DNA of 64,000 nucleotides from Dicyema japonicum (lineage: Eukaryota > Dicyemida > Rhombozoa > Dicyemidae), in the NCBI GenBank assembly GCA_011109175.1, contig RDEW01000006.1, positions 359,668 to 423,667 of the forward strand. The letters are read 5' to 3'. Within the stretch, counting starts at the first letter, position 1. Every line of letters begins with the position of its first letter. A model generated the notes under the pieces. That model ran no database searches. It was not told where the DNA came from and saw only the letters and a list, made by a program, of their open reading frames with translations. The position numbers and the translations under genes were made by a program. This document shows positions 55,601 to 64,000 of the stretch, one piece after another.

Positions 55601-56245
55601 TATAGAAACTAATTTGACACTGCCAAACTCAATTGTTAACGTAAACCACATGTCACTCATCAAGAAACGAGATGCGCTGAAGAGGAATAGAACACAGACT
55701 AATAACTCCTTCTACTCCATACGTTCACTGAATACCAAATTATCTGAGCTTACCCGACTCAAATGGAACCGCCTAGTTGAATGACTATGTCACAAAAACT
55801 CTTGTGCGACATTTTGGAAAACACTAAAAGGATCAATAGCACTATCAATGAGGAGAACCGCGGAGCTGAGGCCGTTACCCGTAACGCTTCGGAACCCGCA
55901 CGTAAACTCTCAAACATGATTCTGAAGTACTACGTATCGATCAGCCAAAAAAGTTTTTTTCGTTCTACACTTGTTGAACGACTCCGGCCACAACAAGAAC
56001 CATATTCCACTTTCTAACCCCCGATAATGTTGAAAATACTATTAAATTGCTACGTCCCACTCGTACTTGTGGTCCCGACGGTATTTGCACTATTCACCTC
56101 AAACATCTTGAACTTCAGGCACTATCAAGACTGTACAACGACTCTATCAACTACCATACGCTACCTATTAAATGGAAAAATTCCCTGATTACGCCATTCC
56201 TAAAGCACAGAAAACCAAAAGACGTTCTCTCTTCTTACCGCCCCA
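55601..56245 (+). pseudogene. CR1-like LINE, linker and RT fingers
   Basis: SLIKKRDALKRNRTQTNN is linker. RPTRTCGPDGICTIHLKHLE and WKNSLITPFLKHRKPKDVLS with SYRP are the RT finger motifs seen in families C, D and H. It ends before motif A. Confidence 0.65.
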
Positions 56246-56359
56246 AATGTACAAGAATATTCTTGGTAGGCAAGAATCTTTTCTTCAGCTCGATTTTGGT
56301 AGGATTTATTGTTTATCTATGTTCAATTGTTGGTAGGATTTATTGCTTGTCCAATAATA

Positions 56360-56600
56360 ATTCAAGATGAGGGAGAATATTGGTGATATACCAACGGTCT
56401 TGAGGATCCCCATCTTTTTTTACGAGGAATAATTTTCTGAATGATTAATTTTTCCAGTGCTAGCGAGAGTCCACAGAGGATTGACACTAGACGGTAAAAC
56501 CGCGGGTCGGCTGAGATTTGCTTCGTTTTGGGGTCGGCCGTATCAGGGATTTCTTCCATAATGTAGGAATTTCATTTCTATTAACCGAGTGGTTAAAAAT
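56360..56600 (-). pseudogene. CR1-like LINE RT finger scrap
   Basis: The minus strand reads MEEIPDTADPKTKQISADPR and then YRLVSILCGLSLALEKLIIQ, aligned with the IWKKSLI..YRPISIL...LERLVL region of LINE C. Confidence 0.55.
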
Positions 56601-56851
56601 TTCGGGCGTGACTCGATAGCAAATGGTCCCAAGTGTTTCTATTTGGCTGTAGAAATATTATTCTTTTCTCTGGATACTGTATTCTTTTCTGTATTTGAAC
56701 GGAGAACACCTTCATTGTCGTAAAATATTCATTATTACATCATATTTAATAAAACCAAGGTCTCTGATGGATGATGTGAACACAATGGAACCCATAAACT
56801 AATTCTTTTTCCAAGTGAATCGAAACACTACGGACAAAGGTTTGCATTCCA

Positions 56852-57107
56852 TTACCATTTTTTTGAATACATCAATTTTGGAAAATCAATTACAGGATCA
56901 GTGTCTTGCAAATCAGGATGAATGATATGTGCCTTTCCAAAAGCGACACGACAATCATTAACGTAAATACCGGAGACTTTAAAGCAAAAGTTGGGATACA
57001 ACGTGTTGGAGAGGAATCGTTCATCGACAGACATGGGTAGAGACACACTCCGGGAACACTACTGGCCATTTTCTGTCAAATGAATGACCTCTTCTTCTGA
57101 AACACTA
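56852..57107 (-). pseudogene. Unrecognised reading frame with one stop
   Basis: From an ATG near 57121 the minus strand reads HKASVSEEEVIHLTENGQ, a TAG, then CSRSVSLPMSVDERFLSNTL and FCFKVSGIYVNDCRVAFGKA to TAA at 56852. The two Cys-containing halves share a frame, so a single mutation may have broken a longer ORF. I know no family for it. It could be a host exon given its composition, but no intron is needed. Confidence 0.3.
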
Positions 57108-57754
57108 GCTTTATGCATTTAGGTCGCTACAGGAGCACATGGACTAGTCATGGAAACAACTTGGAAAACGAAATTGTCAATATATTCAAAGTGACTACAT
57201 CATTTGTCTGACTAAAGACAAACCCCTACTACATGATGCCCGTTCTTACGGAGGGTTGAAGATAACTAGTGCCCATAAATTGGTTATTGACAAGTTCTGC
57301 CAAAAGAAATAATACATTGACAGAAAGAACCCAGACCTAAACAAAGTACCTATTAGTTGGCTCTCATTAGAAAGAACCCGGACCTAGCAAATTCATATAT
57401 TACTGAGAAGCTCTGGTCTCTGCTGCTGGTGGAAATAAATAACCAAAAGCATATTAAGAGCCGACTAAATACACGAATAATATGAATATAAATGACGTAT
57501 GTGACCAGAATTGAAGCATTATTTCTCTTGCTGCAAAAACACATCATGGAGTGAGACAACCAGTTAACAGATCGAATTGATCGTATCTCATTTTGAAAGA
57601 CCGCTTAAAGCGAACGGTCATGAACTGGCCTCTTTAATTTGAGAACGCGAATGCTGGAAACAATTATCACTTTTAAAAAAGTTCAGAGTGCGTGTAGCAA
57701 TCTAAAGAATCAAATGAGCACTGGACAGATAGCATCTCCCTGAAACAGCTGAAA
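57108..57754. other. No confident gene
   Basis: A frame at about 57215-57310 reads KPLLHDAR then SYGGLKITSAHKLVIDKFCQ, open but unrecognised; possibly part of a decayed retroelement. Nothing else is seen. Confidence 0.35.
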
Positions 57755-58560
57755 ATGGATTTTTTCCACCTCGCGTGTACAAAGCTATCCCAAACAGCAG
57801 CGAGCACATTGTAGTATGGCACTGCCAGCCATGCCTTGGCCTATGGATGGAGGTTCTTCGTGCCCGCGTCACTGCTAATTCTCCCGTTAATTACCTTTCA
57901 ACCACGGACCCCGAAACATTCTTACGCCTCATTTCTGAGTTACGTTCTTTACGGACTATCCTTGTGAAGATCCCCAAGACCATAAAACCTGTCGCTGCAG
58001 AAGCCTATTCAAGAATAACGCAGGAGTAACGTAGCACAGGATCGATTTGGGCACAATAAGGAGTCTCTCAAACCACCATGAGGACCAATATCGTTCTTTT
58101 ATGGGAAGAATCTACATCCCCAGTTGCCCCACAGCTTCTAACCTTACGCAAGAGATACATGGCCTAGGATGTCGAAGTGCTTTGTCTCAAGAGAACTGTT
58201 AGGTCGAAGTTATTCAATTGTGCTACCCACGCAATATCAAGTAACTTTCTTCAAGTAGACCGAGAAAACCGACTCCCAACGTCTAATATATTTTACTGAA
58301 CAAACCTTTTCTGCCTAAGCCCTGGGAGTTGGTATTACGAATTAAATTACTTCACCTGTGAACAGTACTACTATCTGGAGTACTTTCCGAAGTTATCCGC
58401 CATGTTCTATTCTCCGCCAATTTAATTGCAATCAGAAGGCTGGCTGCTAAGACATTAATTCCACACAATTCCACAATCTTAAGTAAAAGTTAGTGTCTGT
58501 GTTCGCCTGGAATGCGAGGCTGCTGTCCATTCAGTGAGAAGATTCCTTAATATTTTATTT
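57755..58560 (+). pseudogene. Family F N-terminal and RT fragment (copy F10)
   Basis: The end of the PHD finger (VWHC, about 57814) is followed by NYLSTTDPETFLRLISELRS and KIPKTIKPVAAEAYS, which parallels F1 at 5460-5620. Later, VSVCVRLECEAAVHSVRRFL near 58500 is the loop before motif A. Many stops are present, and the middle is shortened. Confidence 0.65.
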
Positions 58561-59039
58561 GATTTTTACCATCGAAGTCAGCAGATAACATCTGAATCAT
58601 TTGAATTTTCTTTTCATTGGTGACAAAATATTTAAGGACAGGAACACCGGACAAATGAGGGATTTGATGGAACGGGAAATCATTTATATAAAGATGGACT
58701 ATAACATAGAATTTTTTTTAAAAAAGGTTAAATATTCATAATTCGTTCACAATGAATGGAAAATGAAAAAAATATTAATTCTTAAATCTTAAATACAATC
58801 TTGGGGTTATTTTAATCATTATCCTATTCAAGATTGCTTGTATCAATCGACGACTATATAAATCTATGATTGCTTTGCTTCTGATAATAACTATAAATAA
58901 CAATTATGAAATTACAAATATTTAAGATTTTTCGATATATATAATCAAGTGATTCTGCATCATTCAAATGATAATCGCCTGGCGTATTTTATTTTTAACT
59001 GGATACGGAAGTAAATATTTATAAGTAACTTTAGGTTTC
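58561..59039. other. AT-rich spacer
   Basis: No gene recognised. Confidence 0.5.
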
Positions 59040-59800
59040 AGACATACAGATAATCTCGTTGAATTTAGGAGTGAAATAATTACAAATGGTTCATTAATGA
59101 TTATTTTTAGAAACAAAAATTCCAACATATTCACTTGGTTAAAATTAATTATTATTTTGAGAACCTACGACGCCACGATATTCTAATGGTTTGATTAATG
59201 ATTATTTGAGAATCTTTTATAATCTCTCAAATGGAGTGGGTAAGAAAATTATTATCACTTGGTTCAATCTAAGATTATATTTAAGTTCCCGTTATGGGTT
59301 CTGTTGCGAATGATGTAATTAGAAATAATTTGCGAGCACATTCAAATGTTTAATTAATTATTATGTTGAGAATCAACACCAGCAAATTTAAACGGTTCAT
59401 TAATAATTATTTTAAGAACCGACAACGGCAACAAATTCAAATGGTTTAATAAATAATTATTTTAAGAATCTTTACAAATTTCTCAAATGGAAGATTTATG
59501 GAAAAGAATCTCAGATGGTTTACTCTAAGATTATACTTAAGTACACTATATAAACCGTGATACGAATGATGTAATTAGGATTATTTTGCCAGCACATTTG
59601 AATGGTTCATTAATGGTTATTTTAAGAACCGACTACGCCAGCATATTCTTATGGTTCATTAATGATTATTTTAAGAACCGACGAGGCCAGCATATTCTAA
59701 TGGTTCATTAATGATTATTTTAAGAAACGACAATTCCAGCATATTCTAATGGTTCATTAATGATTATTTTAAAATTCGACGATTGAAACAAATAGTTATT
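59040..59800. repeat. Satellite array, 49-bp monomer with higher-order structure
   Basis: ATGGTTCATTAATGATTATT followed by TTAAGAACCGACGAGGCCAG and CATATTCTA repeats with a 49-bp period at 59602, 59651, 59700 and 59749, and again at about 59346, 59392 and 59441. Longer linkers (CTCTCAAATGGA..AAACCGTGATACGAATGATG) recur about 256 bp apart, so monomers are arranged in a higher-order unit. An inverted stretch is present at 63260-63530. Confidence 0.85.
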
Positions 59801-60599
59801 CTTGACTATCCAAGATATTTAATTAGTTTAATTCTGCGGTTTTTGATGGGTAAAAATTTGTTTCTTTATTAGCAACATACAATTAAATATTTGAATATTT
59901 AGATATGTTCCTTTTTGTATTATTTTTCCAATCATATTGTTAAACACATTAGGCAAGGTTTCTTGCATTTGTAATTTTATGATCTGAGACAACCACATAC
60001 TTTCTCTATTGCTAAACGATTGAGGAAAATGTCAACTAAAGCTGAAGATAGGAAACGATGGTTCTTACAAAATGAGGTAAATTTGAATTTTTATAAAATC
60101 GAATATTTTCTCATTTGAATTTTAAATCCATTTAGGTATCTCATTCCAATATACATAAGAACGGGTAACCTTTTCTCTGTCGGCCTTAGAGATCTGCAAA
60201 AACCAAATACACCTGTCGGATCTCTGGGAGCGTCCACTCTTGGCTGTTAAGTACTTGTTAGATTAAGAGAAATCAGGAGTAAATAAATTAGAACTGTGAC
60301 TTGATTCCCAGCATTAAAATCTAATTAACCTATATTTAATTCCTACGGTCGGAATGAGGCTTCAAATATACGATTGTAAGAACTCGTTAGTCGAGTAGAG
60401 AAGAGATATATCCTTTTTAATGCAGCCCAGTCCCGGGGGTTTCACAAGATGGTCAGTATTGAACTATACTATAATTTCTGTCTTTTAGCATTTTTACGAA
60501 GGAGGCGATTTTTCACAAGTTGTCCCAAAAATGAGACAAAAATGATTTTTTGATATAAAAACAAATTAGGAACCTAGAAGGATTTATCCCCGATTAGAC
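59801..60599. other. No gene recognised
   Basis: AT-rich to 60120; then a mixed-composition stretch (60130-60480) with no open frame, repeat match or RNA signature that I can identify. Confidence 0.45.
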
Positions 60600-61240
60600 T
60601 ACGTTGAAAATACACTTGATCTCGCAAATAGGCCATATGTGGTTCCTTAGATTTTTGTGGCAATTTAAAAAAAGTAAAATCAATAATTTTGATTAAATAA
60701 TAATGAACAAAAAATGTATATTAGTTTTATTAAAATAAAATGTAATTCCTAATAGTTTTTTCTTTCCTTCAATAATACTTGCTTTGTACTTTCTTTTTGA
60801 AAAAAGTGAAACATCATGTTCATTCTCAAAATTGGCTAAGAGTTCCCTATTTATTGCAGTTAATTTAACTGAAAAATCGATTCAGTCTTTATGTCTTGTT
60901 TTTTGAGATTCTTGTTCACTAATTTTCAATAATGTTTCAATTTCCGTGTATTCAATATGTAAAAAATCCTCAACTTTGAGATGATCGAAAATGTCTGTTC
61001 TTCTGATTTATGCATCATTATTATCAATTTCAAGAATTTCGTTAGTGGAGTTTTAAAAAACTTTGAAACAATTCCTGATCTTCTCTTCAGATACGTCTGT
61101 CTTCCCAAGCCATTTTTGTAAAAAAGACCGTTCCTTAAATTCAATTTCTTGTAAGAATTATAGATCAAAATATTTTGAGTTTCCAATAATTTTGATTTCA
61201 TGACTGGCATCCTCTTTCTGACTCCGATAATCAACTAGTC
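60600..61240 (-). repeat. Unknown repeat family with coding potential, copy 2
   Basis: This matches 20520-21310 on the same strand. The minus strand reads KSKLLETQNILIYNSYKKLN and, in a second frame, DFLHIEYTEIETLLKISEQE, KLTAINRELLANFENEHDVS, and KRKYKASIIEGKKK. It is contiguous here, whereas copy 1 is split by a family F scrap. Confidence 0.5.
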
Positions 61241-61516
61241 TTACCAATACAACACGTTAGAGACCACAACCGATCTTCATGAAGATAAAACACTAACATT
61301 TTAACAAATGCATCTCCCAACAATAATTATCTATGACCTCTACAATTGGTAAAGCCTCAACCAATACGTATGTTATGTAATTAGAAGTTCATCGTTGACC
61401 AACCAAATGGTTCACCTCATTGAAACCCACATCATTATTATCAATTTCATGAACTCCCTCACCCGGTTTACCAAAATCCCACACCCAAGGAGTCGAGAGA
61501 ATCAATATGAGTCTCC
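61241..61516. other. No gene recognised
   Basis: Short spacer at the 3' side of family F copy F4; the expected zinc knuckle and RPDG endonuclease are not present in it. Confidence 0.45.
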
Positions 61517-63256
61517 CTAATCCTCTGGGATGATATCGCAGAGTTTTCTATGAAAAAGGTAGAATGAATCGGAACTCAAATTCAGATCAATTGCTTCGCA
61601 CTTTTCATTGTTAAATTCCAGACCAATTTTTCCACACAAACGTCTGATCGATGCAACTGTGGAGAGAATATCATCGGGACTTCCACCGAGAATACAATCG
61701 TCCAGATACCAGACGTTTAGTGGAGTGCAACGGTCCTGGGCAATGTGGTCGATAGACAAGGAAAATAGAAGAGATTGAGTGGGTCCCCTGTTGAACTCCG
61801 GATCAGGACGAAATAATTCCACTGCCAAAAACAAGAGGGGATGGATCCGAATACGCGAGATATACAAAGGGATAAATCTGAGGAATCCTCCTCCTACAGG
61901 TATTAAGAACGGTGTCCCTTCTGACTGAATTGAAGGCATTCCGGAGGTCCAATTTGAATAAAACTCTGTCCTCAACATTCAATTCAGCTGATTGTGATCC
62001 AAATTCTCTCACTGCGTGGATCCCAGCTTCACAGCCGCCATTGATTCGGACACCAAGCTGCGAAGGACAAAATTCGACTGAAATTCGGGAGATAACAAAA
62101 CGACAAGCCATTTTTGCGGATAAACGTCGAAATACGTTTCCAATTGCAATGGGGCAAATGCCACCATCTTTCTTTCCAAGGCCCGTTAGATTCGCTGAAA
62201 AGAGGAGATTCCGACCAAAATCGGAAACGTTTCCGGAAAGCATGCGAGCTACGAGATCCCGGGTTCGCTCCAAGAGTAGCGATCCTGGCCTGCCGACAGA
62301 ATGGGACACCAAGTCTGACAGATGGTCAGGTTTGAGACCGTAAACTCCTCCACTGCTACTTCTTCGGAAAGAACAAAGAGCGTTGTAAATGGCTGAAGTG
62401 GAAATATCATGCATAGATTGTTCTGGACGAACAGGTTTACAAACGTCTTCTGGTTTTGGAGGATGTTTCTGTCCCAATATACAGAGTGTCTCCTGAGTGG
62501 CTTTCACTGGGTCATAATCCGTACAAACAGTTCGAACTGCAGCAGTAAGATCGCCCTCCATCAATTTCCTCCTGACACGAGAGCGAAGCCTCTCAGGAGC
62601 CATACTGGATGTTTGGAATTGGACTTTGGGAAGTAATCAACTGGGGAAACAAATAATTCTTCAGCTAGGGACTCCCATGAATCCATAAAGGCACTCACGC
62701 GCTTCTTCAGGACATGGGATAGAGAGGGTTTCCGAGAAGATGGGGCAGGCTTACGCTCTAACCCCATAGCCAGGACAGGGAAAGAAAAAAGAACCATCCA
62801 ATCCTTGTTCGAGCTATTGGACACAGCTTTCTCAATGCAAGAAGAAAGGGCAGAAGCAATTGAGATCCGGGAAGCCTTGGGGATCCTGACAGGGATAATC
62901 TTCCTTTGTCGCGTGTTTGATAATAAAACCAGAAAATCCTCCGGAGACATGGCTTCCATAAGATCTGATACAGATGATGAATACACAAAATGATCATGAG
63001 GTTCAATTTTAGTGAGTTCCAGTCGGCACGACCGGCACGACCACGAGGGAAGTGATCGAGCAATTTTTTTGGATAGTTTTTCACAACCTATGTGGTAGTA
63101 ACCAACACATACAAGAACATCGAATCCCGCACTTGCGAGAATTGGATACTCAGCACCCTTTGCATGAGGTGTCTTCGTGTAGTACATCACAAAAAACAGA
63201 CATGAATAGATAATAGGAGAGAGGACTGTATATATTAACGACGACAACGACAACAA
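61517..63256 (-). pseudogene. Family F retroelement, longest RT copy (F4): PHD remnant and YLDD reverse transcriptase
   Basis: 63256-62561 has the PHD remnant (CVGYYHIGC, WSCRSC; the first Cys pair is lost) and the leader (MSPEDFLVLL, VRIPKASRISIASAL). After a frameshift, 62603-61803 holds RSSSGGVYGLKPDHLSDL, LTGLGKKDGGICPIAIGNVF, RRLSAKMACRFV, LGVRINGGCEAGIHAVREF and motif A LFKLDLRNAFNSVRRD. A second shift precedes a damaged motif B (NRGPTQSLLFSLSID) and motif C VWYLDDCILGG. The glycine-rich CEAGIHAVREF loop and YLDD distinguish it from the APE LINEs here. It lies between inverted satellite blocks. Confidence 0.75.
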
Positions 63257-63259
63257 CGA

Positions 63260-63530
63260 TCATCTTAGATTAAACCAAGAGATAATATTTTTTACCCTTT
63301 CCAATTGAGAGATTATAAAAGATTCACAAATAATCATTAATCAAACCATTAGAATATGGTGGCGTCGTAGGTTCTCAAAATAATAATTAATTTTAACCAT
63401 GTGAATATGTTGGCATTTTTGTTTCTTAAAATAATCATCAATGAACCATTAGAATATGCTGGCAAAATTATCCTAATTACATCATTCGTATCACGGTTTA
63501 TAAAGCGTACTTAAATTTAAATCCTGCCGG
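63260..63530. repeat. Inverted copy of the 49-bp satellite
   Basis: AATCATTAATCAAACCATTA, GAATATGGTGGCGTCGTAGG, AATGAACCATTAGAATATGC and the linker TAATTACATCATTCGTATCA are the reverse complement of parts of 59090-59600. Confidence 0.85.
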
Positions 63531-64000
63531 CCTTTTTTCCCCAAGCACGTCGAAATTTGCCTTTTTTATTCTACCAACAGTAGCATTCCAAATCATCTCT
63601 GGGGGATTTTCCATATATCTGTTTAAAATCTCTTTCTTAATTGTCATACAATAATCTTCACTCACATAATTTTTCCACAATTAAACGATCCAAATAAGCT
63701 CTCTTCTTTTTAGCTTTGTCTATTCCGAAATATCTTTTCATTCTGCAACCAGCGGTTTATGATCACTATAAGTGATGGTGCCTCCATAGCTGCGGACTCT
63801 GTTAGTAAAGACGAAGAGATCTTTTACATATAACATATCAATCTGATGTATATCCGGACATAGTCACCATTTCCATCCTTTCTGAGTCGATTCCACGTAG
63901 TTTTATGCCTCGCATTGTGGTCGAATGCAGAATTAGAAATAAAGTAGTCAAACATGTTACAAAATTGCACGAGCGATTTTCCTAACATATTCCTCCTTCC
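63531..64000 (-). pseudogene. LINE endonuclease, continues beyond the window
   Basis: The minus strand reads NMLGKSLVQFCNMFDYFISN, HKTTWNR, then IDMLYVKDLFVF and GGTITYSDHKPLVAE, the SDH signature of an APE endonuclease. NYVSEDYCMTIKKEILNRYM follows. The (L)..FC...F.I.N..F.H...TW..R pattern is that of RTE-like elements, so this may be the endonuclease half missing from family B. Two frame changes. Confidence 0.6.

Noticed and set aside
1-64000. CRISPR arrays, tRNA or rRNA genes.
   Set aside because: No regularly spaced short repeats with unique spacers were seen; the 49-bp and 157-bp arrays have no spacers. I saw no cloverleaf candidate or rRNA block, though I cannot run a covariance search.

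Overview
The window looks like AT-rich animal nuclear DNA from a draft assembly (a 34-base N run at 13736-13769 and a single n at 24375). There is no bacterial-style operon. It is a graveyard of nested transposable elements with a few islands of host-like genes. The most informative host signal is intron length. Four gene-like islands (minus strand 6913-8085, plus strand 19189-19655, plus strand 43857-43998, and less securely minus strand 17475-18222) keep an open reading frame only if GT..AG introns of 22-27 nt, and up to 33-40 nt, are removed. Such tiny spliceosomal introns are known from dicyemid mesozoans among animals. Because one island encodes a C-type lectin domain and another a single-pass membrane protein, I infer a dicyemid-like host. 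That is an inference, not a proof. Stops appear to be standard.

Layout. 0.5-5.1 kb: a decayed APE-type LINE (family A) split by an RTE-like LINE (family B). 5.2-6.3 kb: family F, a retroelement with an N-terminal PHD finger, a YLDD reverse transcriptase and, at its C-terminus, an RPDG restriction-like endonuclease. 6.9-8.1 kb: membrane-protein gene with tandemly copied last exon. 8.5-10.3 kb: F and LINE fragments and a pogo/Tigger transposase. 10.5-19.1 kb: degenerate minisatellite, deleted LINE A, R4/Dong-like 5' part, a hAT relic, a SINE-like repeat and a possible gene. 19.2-19.7 kb: C-type lectin. 19.8-26.3 kb: several F endonuclease fragments (one rearranged into a hairpin), R4-like 3' end, decayed LINE, SINE-like repeat.

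27.2-32.2 kb is an integrase-bearing element bounded by inverted repeats, into which two family A LINEs were inserted head to tail at the same 11-bp target. 32.2-40.6 kb holds LINEs on both strands, including a long family C element with a degenerate 2A-like motif. 41.0-46.8 kb: R4-like 3' end, hAT BED-finger relic, RS-rich host fragment, and an integrase element with clear terminal inverted repeats. 46.8-49.9 kb: a family D LINE with an exact 2A motif, itself split by an opposite-strand relative. 50.5-53.3 kb: the most complete R4/Dong-like element. 53.4-58.6 kb: 157-bp tandem repeats, integrase element, LINE and F fragments. 59.0-63.5 kb: a 49-bp satellite and its inverted copy bracket the longest F element. 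The window ends inside another LINE.

Almost every element is broken by stops or frameshifts, so the coding entries are mostly pseudogenes. Family letters (A, B, C, D, F, G, H) are my own labels, assigned by comparing copies within this window.
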